Source: Lachnospiraceae bacterium UBA4380 (GTDB lineage: Bacteria > Bacillota > Clostridia > Lachnospirales > Lachnospiraceae). From it: 61,449 nucleotides of DNA. Below are positions 16,661 through 24,039 of this stretch, in pieces; the first letter of the stretch is position 1, and each line of letters opens with the position of its first letter. The stretch is from contig DGRU01000103.1 of the NCBI GenBank assembly GCA_002390025.1, positions 1 through 61,449 of the forward strand, read 5' to 3'. Position numbers and translations under genes: made by a program. A model generated the notes under the pieces. That model was not told the DNA's origin, made no database searches, and saw only the letters and a program-made list of their open reading frames with translations.

Positions 16661-17350
16661 TCATCCCTCCATGATGACTGCGTCAAATCCGACAGCCTTC
16701 AGTTCCCTTACACGCTTCTCCGCATTGCCCTCACTGGAAAATGCTCCGCACTGTACCCTGTACAGCTTTGCTGTTTTCTCCCGCTCTGCCGGGGCATCCT
16801 TCTGCCCAGTGCCGGACAGCTGTGCCGTCACCTCATCCGCCAGTTTTCCAAGCCTGTTGTAGAGCCAGTCTCCGGGACACGACTTGCTGGCGAACCACCG
16901 GTGGACCGTGATGACCATCTCGTCCTCCTTCGGTTTATAGGCAAGGGTCCTGTTCTTATCCGCAAACCAGAGGAGTTTCTTTTTCCCGTATCTTTGGCAG
17001 ATGTCCACGCATAGCCTGACCAGCGAGGCATAGACTTTGCTGTTCATCGCATAAGGACTGCGCGTATCAGATGCGCACTCAATGGTGACCGCCCTGTTGT
17101 CGTTGTCGGCACTGGAGCTGCACCAGGATCGTTTTCCCTCGTCAACGTACAGGCCGATCTCGCCGTTTGTTCCGATGCCGTAGTTGGACGACGCCTGCCT
17201 CGAGGGGTTCTTGAACAACGCCCCGCAGGCCTGCGCGCTGAGCTGTCCCACCATACAGTGGGGAGTGATCCGTGTTACCGGATATGCCCTCTTCCCCGAA
17301 TTGTTCGGGGACAGGACTGTGCATGTGACAAGTGTGCTGTTGCTGCTCAT
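16661..17350 (-). CDS. N-acetylmuramoyl-L-alanine amidase with SPOR domain (endolysin)
   Basis: A 229-residue endolysin. Residues about 20-165 are an Amidase_2 / PGRP fold, with likely zinc ligands His in ITPHCMVG, His in VITVHRWF and Cys in SKSCPGD. Residues about 190-229 are one SPOR unit (KLYRVQCGAFSSEGNAEKR). No signal peptide, so export would need a holin, which is not seen here. The adjacent fusion protein shares the SPOR unit, and the two form a lysis pair located before the terminase rather than after the tail genes. A terminator hairpin precedes the gene. Confidence 0.9.
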   Translation of the reverse strand: MSSNSTLVTCTVLSPNNSGKRAYPVTRITPHCMVGQLSAQACGALFKNPSRQASSNYGIGTNGEIGLYVDEGKRSWCSSSADNDNRAVTIECASDTRSPYAMNSKVYASLVRLCVDICQRYGKKKLLWFADKNRTLAYKPKEDEMVITVHRWFASKSCPGDWLYNRLGKLADEVTAQLSGTGQKDAPAEREKTAKLYRVQCGAFSSEGNAEKRVRELKAVGFDAVIMEG

Positions 17351-17392
17351 TTCTTTGATCCTCCTTTAAAACCTGTTGTGTTTTAGCCACGC

Positions 17393-17419
17393 AAAAAGGA
17401 GCCTCCGTACGGAAGCTCC
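17393..17419 (-). terminator. Terminator hairpin before the amidase gene
   Basis: Minus strand GGAGCTTCCG / CGGAGGCTCC with a 2-base TA tip, one T-G pair and T5 after it, 43 bases upstream of the amidase start. Confidence 0.8.
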
Positions 17420-17441
17420 CTGTCTGTAAATTATCTGCCCC

Positions 17442-17642
17442 TCAGGGCTTCATGCTCCTGTGGATCGTCTCGAGTATCTTTTCCTGCTCCTCGGGTCCCA
17501 CTCCGATGCTCTCCAGCGCCTCGCGTGTCCCACAGTCGGGGCATATGAGGGTCCGGCTGTCCTTCCGGGAAAGCGCCGGCCGCTCACTGTAGGTTTTTCC
17601 GCAGAGCGGGCATGTCCTCATCCTGCTGATATCCTCTTCCAT
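17442..17642 (-). CDS. Small zinc-ribbon protein
   Basis: A 66-residue protein with two CxxC pairs (CPLCGKTY and CPDCGTRE) forming a zinc ribbon, then a helical tail. It overlaps the 3' end of the cyclotransferase gene by 25 bases; GAGGAGGAGGT lies directly before the ATG. Small ribbons like this often travel with the amidoligase cassette in Clostridia phages. Role unknown; a nucleic acid or protein binding adaptor is possible. Confidence 0.7.
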   Translation of the reverse strand: MEEDISRMRTCPLCGKTYSERPALSRKDSRTLICPDCGTREALESIGVGPEEQEKILETIHRSMKP

Positions 17643-18100
17643 ACCTCCTCCTCGCTGTCTTCATACGCCTTTTGCAGGCACCAAAGATCAAATCCGAAAT
17701 CCGCGTAGCCCTCACAGCAGATGTCCATGTACTCCTGTGAAGGGATCCCGTAACCCCTCCGCTCATTCATGATGTAGACGAAGGCTTTCCTGCGGGCTGG
17801 CTTTCCACCCCTCATCCCGCTGACCGTGAGCGTCATGTCCTCCTTGTGATAGAATCTCGGGAACCCTTCGTACCGGTCCAGGGCAGCCTCGTCATCCTCC
17901 GTGACCGAATAGACCCCCACCGGCACCCTTCCTCCGTCGCAGGGCTCGATCGTGAGGTATGCCCCCGTCCCGCTCCCTTTGAAGACCAGCCGGTAACCCT
18001 CGATCACTGCCTTCCCAGCTGCCTTTGAGCCCGGGCACCGCAGCTTCATCTGTCTGCGGTTAAGGTTGCTGCCGTATGCGATGTAGTAGCGTTTCTTCAT
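17618..18100 (-). CDS. Gamma-glutamylcyclotransferase family protein (AIG2/GGCT-like)
   Basis: A 160-residue protein with the GGCT signature at the N-terminus (YYIAYGSNLNRRQMKLRCP). The acidic catalytic residue is expected in the EAALDRYEGFPRFYHK segment at about 75-90. These enzymes cyclise gamma-glutamyl groups to release 5-oxoproline. It is encoded next to the amidoligase; this ligase-plus-cyclotransferase pairing is a recurrent neighbourhood described for prokaryotic amidoligases, with one enzyme forming and the other removing an amide-linked group. Substrate unknown. Confidence 0.85.
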   Translation of the reverse strand: MKKRYYIAYGSNLNRRQMKLRCPGSKAAGKAVIEGYRLVFKGSGTGAYLTIEPCDGGRVPVGVYSVTEDDEAALDRYEGFPRFYHKEDMTLTVSGMRGGKPARRKAFVYIMNERRGYGIPSQEYMDICCEGYADFGFDLWCLQKAYEDSEEEVWKRISAG

Positions 18101-18188
18101 ATCTTTTCCATCCTTTCTGAAGGGAACACCCTTCTACCACCGAAAGCCCGCCGTGATGGCGGGGTCCGGGGGCCTGAGGCTGTCTCCT

Positions 18189-19139
18189 TCAGGCTGTCCT
18201 GCCGTTCCTGAAAGCGGTGTCTCCGGCAAGGTTCCTCGTGAGGATGTCCCGCGCCGTCGCGAATTCGTCTCCGATGAACCCGAGCCTCAGGAGCCATGTC
18301 CTCATCGCGTATTTCGGATTCTCGTTCTGCTGCGGTCTGGGGCTTGCGCTCTTCAGGGTCTTCGCCGTCTGGCTGAGGGCAAGGCAGAGCTGGATGTAGC
18401 TTTTGAGCTGGCCGGCATGGAGGCCGCCCTTCCGTTCTTCCGAAGGGTTGTCGAACTGGAAGAGCCTGAACTCGACCGTGCCCTTGGTGAATGTGGCGTG
18501 GTAGTTCAGCATATGGTATCTGCTCTCGTTGTAATGGCGGCTCCTTCCATAGTCCGCCTCCTGACTCGTGTACCAGATGTCTGCAAGCCGGCTCATGGTC
18601 GCGGGTTTCTTTTTGTTGACCTCCTCCAGGAATCTGGGGTCGACCGTCCTGCAGAATCTGTTCAGGCGCCTGCGGTCGATCTTCAGGGCATCGGTGATCA
18701 GATCCTCATGGCCCGCCATGATGTTCGCGAGGATCCTCAGGCTCTTCGGCGTGTGGCCGTTCGCTCCGATGTGGATGTGCACCCCGCACATGTGCTCAGG
18801 ATCGCTCTTCGCTCCCCTGTGCCTGAGCTGCCGGATGAGCTCCTGCAGTGTCCCGATGTCCTCGTAAGTGAGGACCGGTGTGACCAGTTCGCATTTCTGG
18901 TCGTCCCTTGCCGCGAGGATGCTCGAATCCCTCTGAAATTTCCATTCGCGTTCCTGCGCGTCCCATGCGCTCCAGGCTCTGTAGCCGTTCGCCGCCGCTG
19001 TGTCTTCGTACCTTCCGGTCCCGAAGAACTCTGTCGCGGTCTTTGCCGCCATCCGGCGGGTGATGCCGTACATCTCGACCTCTACCCCGATGGTCTGCTC
19101 TTTCATCCCTTCGATCTGCTTTCTTGTCGCTTCTGTCAT
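18189..19139 (-). CDS. Amidoligase family protein (COOH-NH2 ligase fold)
   Basis: A 316-residue amidoligase (Amidoligase_2 type, glutamine synthetase-like fold). Features: IGVEVEMYGI at 16-25 with the metal-binding Glu pair, EWKFQRDSSI near 70, CELVTPVL near 85 and CGVHIHIGANG near 120, all typical of the active site. The start at 19139 has AAAGGAGG. These enzymes join a carboxyl group to an amine using ATP. The last 42 residues (NENPKYAMRTWLLRLG and on to GDTAFRNG) match the C-terminus of the protein at 19512-20369. The promoter-like repeat copy b is just upstream. Target unknown; a cell wall peptide or a phage protein are the usual suggestions. Confidence 0.85.
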   Translation of the reverse strand: MTEATRKQIEGMKEQTIGVEVEMYGITRRMAAKTATEFFGTGRYEDTAAANGYRAWSAWDAQEREWKFQRDSSILAARDDQKCELVTPVLTYEDIGTLQELIRQLRHRGAKSDPEHMCGVHIHIGANGHTPKSLRILANIMAGHEDLITDALKIDRRRLNRFCRTVDPRFLEEVNKKKPATMSRLADIWYTSQEADYGRSRHYNESRYHMLNYHATFTKGTVEFRLFQFDNPSEERKGGLHAGQLKSYIQLCLALSQTAKTLKSASPRPQQNENPKYAMRTWLLRLGFIGDEFATARDILTRNLAGDTAFRNGRTA

Positions 19140-19180
19140 GATCCGGCCTCCTTTGTCGTGATGTGTGTTTCTCTGGCGTA

Positions 19181-19214
19181 CTGTATATATCACTCTGAAG
19201 GCCTTTAATAGCAA
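19181..19214 (-). promoter_or_regulatory. Promoter-like repeat, copy b
   Basis: Minus strand: TTGCTATTAAAGGCCTTC, then AGAGTGATATATACAG. TTG to AGAGTGA spacing is 15 bases. It lies 42 bases before the amidoligase start. Confidence 0.65.
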
Positions 19215-19238
19215 GTTAATCATCAAATAATGAGAAAC

Positions 19239-19278
19239 ATAATGTGCACAAGGATCCCCGGCGGGATCTGTGCACATT
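19239..19278. terminator. Long hairpin between DUF4314 and amidoligase genes
   Basis: Inverted repeat AATGTGCACA..GGATCCC / GGGATC.GTGCACATT. No T run. It probably ends or buffers the DUF4314 transcript before promoter copy b. Confidence 0.6.
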
Positions 19279-19287
19279 TATGCCCGG

Positions 19288-19515
19288 TCATTCCTGTCTG
19301 ACCTTCCTGCAGGAATCTTCTCCGTAAGCAACTCCAAGTCCGCATCCGTTGTCCCATCGCACATGGATGGTGCCGATGTCGTCAACACCGGTCACCGTCC
19401 CTTTTGTTCCCGCGGGCGGGGCCTGCGGATCATCCATTTGCACCAGTTCCACACGGCACCCTGCGGGATAATTCTTTCTCAGCTGTTCGATGATCTCTCG
19501 TCCGGGAAATCTCAT
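19288..19515 (-). CDS. DUF4314 family protein
   Basis: A 75-residue protein. The start at 19515 (MRFPGREIIEQLRKNYPAG) has GGAGGTGA upstream. It has the DUF4314 pattern PAGCRVELVQMDDPQAPP-GTKGTV and VRWDNGCGLGV, which suggests a small SH3-like barrel. It overlaps the upstream gene by 4 bases. Family members are common in Clostridia phages and conjugative elements next to amidoligase genes, but have no known function. Confidence 0.82.
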   Translation of the reverse strand: MRFPGREIIEQLRKNYPAGCRVELVQMDDPQAPPAGTKGTVTGVDDIGTIHVRWDNGCGLGVAYGEDSCRKVRQE

Positions 19516-20369
19516 TCTGCGGTCACCTCCTCTGCTGCTCTCCTTTTCTGGCCCTGCCGTTCCATCCACCTCTGTTTGTCAGCTTCTGTGCGGAACGCTG
19601 CGTTTCCGGAGAGGTTCTCCATCAGGATCCTCCTCGTTTCTTTGAACTCAGGGCCGTTCATCCCAAGGCGTGTCAGCCAGATGCGGAGCGCGTATTTCTC
19701 ATTCTCTTCATTCACGGCTTTCGCCTGTATCCGCTTCTGCTCCAGGGCCTGCCGGTTCATCATGGAGACCAGCTCAGTGAACGCCCTGATCTTTTCCGCT
19801 GCGGAGTCCTCCGGGAGGGTCGAGAAGGTGATGCGCTCAGGTGTGAACGCGATGCCGGAGAGTGCCGTGCCGTTCTCTTTTTCATAACCTGTGATCACTC
19901 TCAGGAAATCTTCTGCCGTACTGATGCCCTCGCTCTCCGAGAGGGCATCGCACAGTCCCTTCTCCGCAGAAATGTCCGTTCCGAGCGCCTTATTGATGAG
20001 GCCTGCCCTTGTGAAGACCAGGTTGACAAGGTTCCGGAGGGTGGCTCCATTGTGTCCCCCGACGGGAAGGCTGACTGTGACCTCAGTTCCTTCCTCCGCT
20101 GTGCTTTCCTCAGTATCCTCCGGCTCCGGAAGATCCCCCTCCGAGGCCGTGTACCCCGCTGAGGAAAGCGCATCGATGATCTTCCGGATGGTGCCGTTGT
20201 CTGTGAGCCCGTCCCAGATCATCTCTCCGTCCCTGCTGACAGTGATGTTCCCGATCTTATAGGCGCAGGTCGGCACCTTCATGTATACCGGCTTTATCCC
20301 CAGGGTCTCGCCGATCACCTGTACCAGTGCCTTCCGGCCGCTTCCTGTCACGTTGTAGCTTCTCTTCAT
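19512..20369 (-). CDS. Conserved phage protein sharing its C-terminal module with the amidoligase
   Basis: A 285-residue protein of a type often labelled only as hypothetical or virulence-related. Residues 1-75 (MKRSYNVTGSGRKALVQVIG) look like a small alpha/beta domain, followed by an acidic linker (75-100) and a second domain with VGGHNGATLRNLVNLVFTRA near 105-125. Residues about 223-265 (NENEKYALRIWLTRLG and on to LSGNAAFRTE) match the amidoligase C-terminus at 24 of 42 positions in a hand alignment. It is translationally coupled to DUF4314 and follows promoter copy c. A scaffold or substrate partner of the amidoligase is a reasonable guess. Confidence 0.72.
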   Translation of the reverse strand: MKRSYNVTGSGRKALVQVIGETLGIKPVYMKVPTCAYKIGNITVSRDGEMIWDGLTDNGTIRKIIDALSSAGYTASEGDLPEPEDTEESTAEEGTEVTVSLPVGGHNGATLRNLVNLVFTRAGLINKALGTDISAEKGLCDALSESEGISTAEDFLRVITGYEKENGTALSGIAFTPERITFSTLPEDSAAEKIRAFTELVSMMNRQALEQKRIQAKAVNEENEKYALRIWLTRLGMNGPEFKETRRILMENLSGNAAFRTEADKQRWMERQGQKRRAAEEVTAE

Positions 20370-20418
20370 GGCTTCTGCCTCCTTATGTGTGATCCCGCGG
20401 GAGATTCCCTCCGGGTCA

Positions 20419-20453
20419 GTACATTACTCACTCTGAACGGCACATAATTCAAC
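20419..20453 (-). promoter_or_regulatory. Promoter-like repeat, copy c
   Basis: Minus strand: TTGAATTATGTGCCGTTC, then AGAGTGAGTAATGTAC. TTG to AGAGTGA is 15 bases. The TTG overlaps the stop codon of the upstream methyltransferase; the next gene starts 50 bases downstream. Confidence 0.65.
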
Positions 20454-22032
20454 TCATTTCTGCGCATGTCGAAAGAGAAATACCGCCTGGAGACTTCTCC
20501 CGGAACTGGTCATAGTACACAATTCCCGCGAGTACGAACCATACGCACGGGAGCGCCACACCGTTTCCCCAGAGTTTGTACTCGGAGGAATCCAGATGGG
20601 GGTTCTTCAGCCATTTCACGATCTGGTTCCTGGTCTTCGGCTTCTTTGCGTGAGTGACGAGTCTCCGGTGTTCTTCAAATACTTCTGCCCAGAAATCAAT
20701 TTCCTCCTCTGTCGGCTCTTCCGTTTCCAGCCCGGAGCACCACCAGTCGGGAAACCCCTGGAGCCTCGCGCACTCGGTCGGGGTCAGCCTGCGGACGGTA
20801 TAGTGCGGTTCCGCGCTCACCACGGGAGGATCCTTGTACTCGCTTGCCACAAGCGTGTCAACAGCGGCATCATCAGAAAAGCGGGTCAGATGCGAATTCT
20901 TTGTCCCGTGGTAAACAGAGGAATGCTCACTCCCGGCATCTGATCCGGCGGCATTGCCGCAGTGTTTCAGAGCATCCGGTGTAAACGGGCCGTCAGGCGT
21001 CATGAGGAGAGGCACGTTGTTTCCGCCCGTTCCCATGCGGCCTGTAAGCGTCTGGATAACACCTCCCCTTCCTATCCTTATCCTGTAGTCGGTAGGGTGA
21101 TGTTCCAGGGCGATCGTTCCCGGAACCACCCCCGCCCTGAGAGTGGGTGACACCTCTTCCTCATATCCTATGGAGCGGGATTTTGCGGAATGCTCGGTGC
21201 AGAAACCCGCGGCGGCAACAAGAGGAGGGTGGCCGTGATCCTCTGCCCGGAGAGTTCCAGCCACTTCATCAGACACATCCATCCGCTCCCCGCCCTGGTC
21301 GTTCAGGCAGATGCTGCCTGCCTCGCCAGAGCCTCCTCCAGTATTTCCGGCAGTTTTTTTCCACGCTTCAAAGCTCTCCGCAGAATACCCTGACAGGCCC
21401 TCGGACTTAAATAGTATGTTTCCGGCACGTTCTCCTCCAAAATCTGCGACAAGAAAGATCCTTGCCCTTCGCTGGGGGACACCCCAGTATTGAGCGTCAA
21501 GAACTCTGTATGCCACGCTCCATCCGCTGCCCAGGTAAACATCCGCGCGGGGCCATCCGTTCTTGTCAGGCGCAGGCACCTCGGCCCCCGGCTCTCTGAT
21601 TCCGATGACCGCTTCGAGGACCGCTCTGAAATCCTCTCCTCCGTTACTTGAAAAAGCGCCCGGGACGTTTTCCCAGACGCAGTATCTTGGTTTTTCCCCA
21701 TCAGTCTTCTTCCTCATTTCCTTTATAATGCGGACAGCCTCATGGAAGAGCACACTCCGTTTCCCGTCGAGTCCTGCCCTGAGACCTGCCACGGACATGT
21801 CCTGGCACGGGCTTCCGAAAGTGATGATATCCACGGGTGGCAGTTCAGCCCCTGAGAGCTTTGCCACATCTCCGAAGTGCCTTACCTCCGGGAGTCTTCT
21901 TGTCGTCACCCTTATCGGGAACGGTTCGATTTCCGAGTTCCATACCGGCCTTATTCCTGAAAGAATGCCCGCAAGTTCAAAACCCCCGGATCCCGAAAAA
22001 AGGGAACCGAGGGTCAGCGTTTCCTTATTCAT
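20449..22032 (-). CDS. Phage C5-cytosine DNA methyltransferase
   Basis: A 527-residue m5C methyltransferase. Motif I is LFSGSGGFELAG at 11-22, motif IV is GSPCQDMS with the catalytic Cys76, motif VI contains ENVPG, motif VIII is QRRARIFLV, and motifs IX-X include TPTECARLQGFPD and GNGVALPCV. The stretch between motifs VIII and IX is long (about 200 residues) and Gly-rich, as in phage multispecific enzymes, so more than one target is possible. It overlaps the ParB-methyltransferase by 8 bases and has no restriction enzyme partner here, which points to self-protection of phage DNA. Confidence 0.93.
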   Translation of the reverse strand: MNKETLTLGSLFSGSGGFELAGILSGIRPVWNSEIEPFPIRVTTRRLPEVRHFGDVAKLSGAELPPVDIITFGSPCQDMSVAGLRAGLDGKRSVLFHEAVRIIKEMRKKTDGEKPRYCVWENVPGAFSSNGGEDFRAVLEAVIGIREPGAEVPAPDKNGWPRADVYLGSGWSVAYRVLDAQYWGVPQRRARIFLVADFGGERAGNILFKSEGLSGYSAESFEAWKKTAGNTGGGSGEAGSICLNDQGGERMDVSDEVAGTLRAEDHGHPPLVAAAGFCTEHSAKSRSIGYEEEVSPTLRAGVVPGTIALEHHPTDYRIRIGRGGVIQTLTGRMGTGGNNVPLLMTPDGPFTPDALKHCGNAAGSDAGSEHSSVYHGTKNSHLTRFSDDAAVDTLVASEYKDPPVVSAEPHYTVRRLTPTECARLQGFPDWWCSGLETEEPTEEEIDFWAEVFEEHRRLVTHAKKPKTRNQIVKWLKNPHLDSSEYKLWGNGVALPCVWFVLAGIVYYDQFREKSPGGISLSTCAEMS

Positions 22033-23290
22033 TTACAGCATCCTCCATCTCAGTGGCAACTTCCTCAAATGTGAGTTTCTGCCCGTCACGGACCACAAAC
22101 ACATCCGCATCTTCTTCGTGCTCCCTGCACCATGCCTGGTAGCGCCTGACGATCACATCCATAAACCTCGGGTCGAGTTCCACTCCCCGGCAGACCCTGT
22201 CTGTCTCGCAACATGCTATGAGGGTACTGCCGCTGCCAAGGAAGGGATCGAGCACGATGCCGTTGGTCATGCTGCTGTTGCAGATCGGATAACTCATAAG
22301 AGAGACCGGCTTAGTGGTAGGATGGTCTTTTGAGGACCTTGGCCTGTCGTACTCCCAGACTGTCACCTGTTTTCGGTCCGAATACCACTGGTGTCTGCCG
22401 GTCTGTCTCCACCCGTATAAACAGGGTTCGTGAATCCATTGATATGGACTTCTTCCCAAAACCAAACTATTCTTTTTCCAGATGCAGCATCCGGAAAGGT
22501 AAAATCCCGCATCCTTAAATGCCCTTCTGAAGTTCAGACCCTCTGTGTCCGCATGCCATACATAAATGGATCCGTCATCAGCAAGATTCTCATGCATACA
22601 CCGGAATGCTGACAGGAGGAAGCTATAAAATTCCTCATCAGCCATGTTATCATTCATGATCTTCCCAGCGGTCTCCTCAACATTCACATTGTACGGAGGG
22701 TCCGTAAGGATAAGGTTTGCCTTCTGTCCTTCCATGAGCCTGGTATAGGTATCTTCAAATGTACTGTCCCCGCAGATGACCCTGTGCCTGCCCAGGAACC
22801 AGAGGTCACCCGGTCTTGAGAACACGGGCTTTGCCAGCTCGGCATCAACATCAAAATCATCCTCCTGCACGTCTTTTGAATGGACTTTGTTAAACAGAGT
22901 CTCGATTTCAGGGGGATCGAAGCCGGTCTTGCCAAGGTCAAAGTCAGAGTCAGCGATATCCTTCAGAAGGTCTGCCAGCATGTTCTCGTCCCACGCACCG
23001 GTGATCTTGTTTAGCGCGATGTTGAGAGCCATTTCCCTGGTCTTGTCCACATCGACCACGGCGCAGGGTACTTCCGTCATACCGAGGTCCGCCGCTACGG
23101 TCAGCCTCTGGTGGCCGCCGATGATCGTCATATCCGCGTTCACCACCAGAGGATCGGCAAACCCGAATTCCTCGATAGATGACTTTATTTTTTCGTATTC
23201 CCTGTCACCAGGCTTCAGCTTTTTGCGTGGGTTGTATGCCGCCGGCTTCAGGTCCGAGACCGGGAGCATGACGAGTCTTGCTGTCTTCAT
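22025..23290 (-). CDS. ParB-N domain fused to a DNA (N4-cytosine/N6-adenine) methyltransferase
   Basis: A 421-residue fusion. Residues 1-95 are a ParB/sulfiredoxin-like domain (LPVSDLKPAAYNPRKKLKPG, IIGGHQRLTVAADLG). Residues about 155-400 are an amino-methyltransferase: DPPYNVN (motif IV) comes before VLDPFLGSGSTLIAC (motif I), so it is of the beta order, with TTKPVSLM in between. It probably modifies phage DNA at a site chosen with help from the ParB domain. A terminator hairpin lies 15 bases before the start codon. Widespread in Clostridia prophages. Confidence 0.92.
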   Translation of the reverse strand: MKTARLVMLPVSDLKPAAYNPRKKLKPGDREYEKIKSSIEEFGFADPLVVNADMTIIGGHQRLTVAADLGMTEVPCAVVDVDKTREMALNIALNKITGAWDENMLADLLKDIADSDFDLGKTGFDPPEIETLFNKVHSKDVQEDDFDVDAELAKPVFSRPGDLWFLGRHRVICGDSTFEDTYTRLMEGQKANLILTDPPYNVNVEETAGKIMNDNMADEEFYSFLLSAFRCMHENLADDGSIYVWHADTEGLNFRRAFKDAGFYLSGCCIWKKNSLVLGRSPYQWIHEPCLYGWRQTGRHQWYSDRKQVTVWEYDRPRSSKDHPTTKPVSLMSYPICNSSMTNGIVLDPFLGSGSTLIACCETDRVCRGVELDPRFMDVIVRRYQAWCREHEEDADVFVVRDGQKLTFEEVATEMEDAVNE

Positions 23291-23305
23291 CCTTTTTCCT
23301 CCATC

Positions 23306-23330
23306 AAAAAAGGCCGCCTTTCGGCAGCCT
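23306..23330 (-). terminator. Terminator hairpin before the ParB-methyltransferase gene
   Basis: Minus strand GGCTGCC-GAAA-GGCGGCC followed by six T, then GATGGAGGAAAAAGG and the start codon at 23290. Confidence 0.85.
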
Positions 23331-23350
23331 TGTCAGTAAACGATATTCTC

Positions 23351-23968
23351 TCAAATGGTATCCAAAAATTCCTTTAACCTGTCTGTGTGGTCTATGGCAG
23401 CCGCACCGTACTCAGCAATCATACGGCGGTTCCCGCTGAAGTCTCCGAAAGATGTGTCCGCGGGCATCCAGCACCCGGTCTTTCTTCCGAGCCGGTGTGC
23501 GGCTTTCACTGTGTGCATCGTTCCTCCCTCTTCCCTGCACTCGACAGCGATGACCGCGGAAGCGATTTCTGCCATCAGCCGGTCCCTTACGATGAACTTC
23601 CATTTCTGCACATCCGAGCCGGGGCCGTATTCGGAGATCAGGCATCCGCCCTTCCGCACGATCTCTTCGACGAGTTCCCAGTTGCTGCGGGGGTATATGT
23701 CTGTCAGAGAGGAGGGCAGCACCGCGATGACCGGGATCCCTGCATCGAGCGCCGCGCGAGCCGCGATCGTATCGCACCCTATGGCAAGGCCGGTGACTAT
23801 GGGCATTCCGGTGAGCTCACAGATCTTTTTCGTCAGCCTGTATCCCACTTCCCTGCTCCTCTCTGAAGGATGCCTCGTCCCGATGACCGCTATCGACGGT
23901 CTTTCCAGGAGGGTAGGATCTCCGCGGTAATAGACCTCCCGGTCTCTGAATGTGTATGTTCCTTCCAT
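23351..23968 (-). CDS. DprA/Smf-like Rossmann protein
   Basis: A 205-residue protein with the DNA-processing (DprA/Smf) core only: SIAVIGTRHPSERSREVG at 25-42, VTGLAIGCDTIAARAALD near 60, IAVLPSSLTDIYPRSN near 80 and GGCLISEYGPG near 105. The N-terminal SAM-like and C-terminal winged-helix domains of chromosomal DprA are missing. DprA binds single-stranded DNA and loads RecA; related phage proteins may act in recombination or protect incoming DNA. Promoter-like copy d is directly upstream, so it is probably a separate transcription unit. Confidence 0.82.
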   Translation of the reverse strand: MEGTYTFRDREVYYRGDPTLLERPSIAVIGTRHPSERSREVGYRLTKKICELTGMPIVTGLAIGCDTIAARAALDAGIPVIAVLPSSLTDIYPRSNWELVEEIVRKGGCLISEYGPGSDVQKWKFIVRDRLMAEIASAVIAVECREEGGTMHTVKAAHRLGRKTGCWMPADTSFGDFSGNRRMIAEYGAAAIDHTDRLKEFLDTI

Positions 23969-23990
23969 GATAAAGTCCTCCTCTTTTACA

Positions 23991-24022
23991 GCATATTCAC
24001 TCTGAAGAGAACATTAATCAAT
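23991..24022 (-). promoter_or_regulatory. Promoter-like repeat, copy d
   Basis: Minus strand: TTGATTAATGTTCTCTTC, then AGAGTGAATATGCTG. TTG to AGAGTGA is 15 bases. It is 23 bases upstream of the DprA-like start, so the leader is very short. Confidence 0.65.
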
Positions 24023-24039
24023 ACCCATACTGCACAAAA

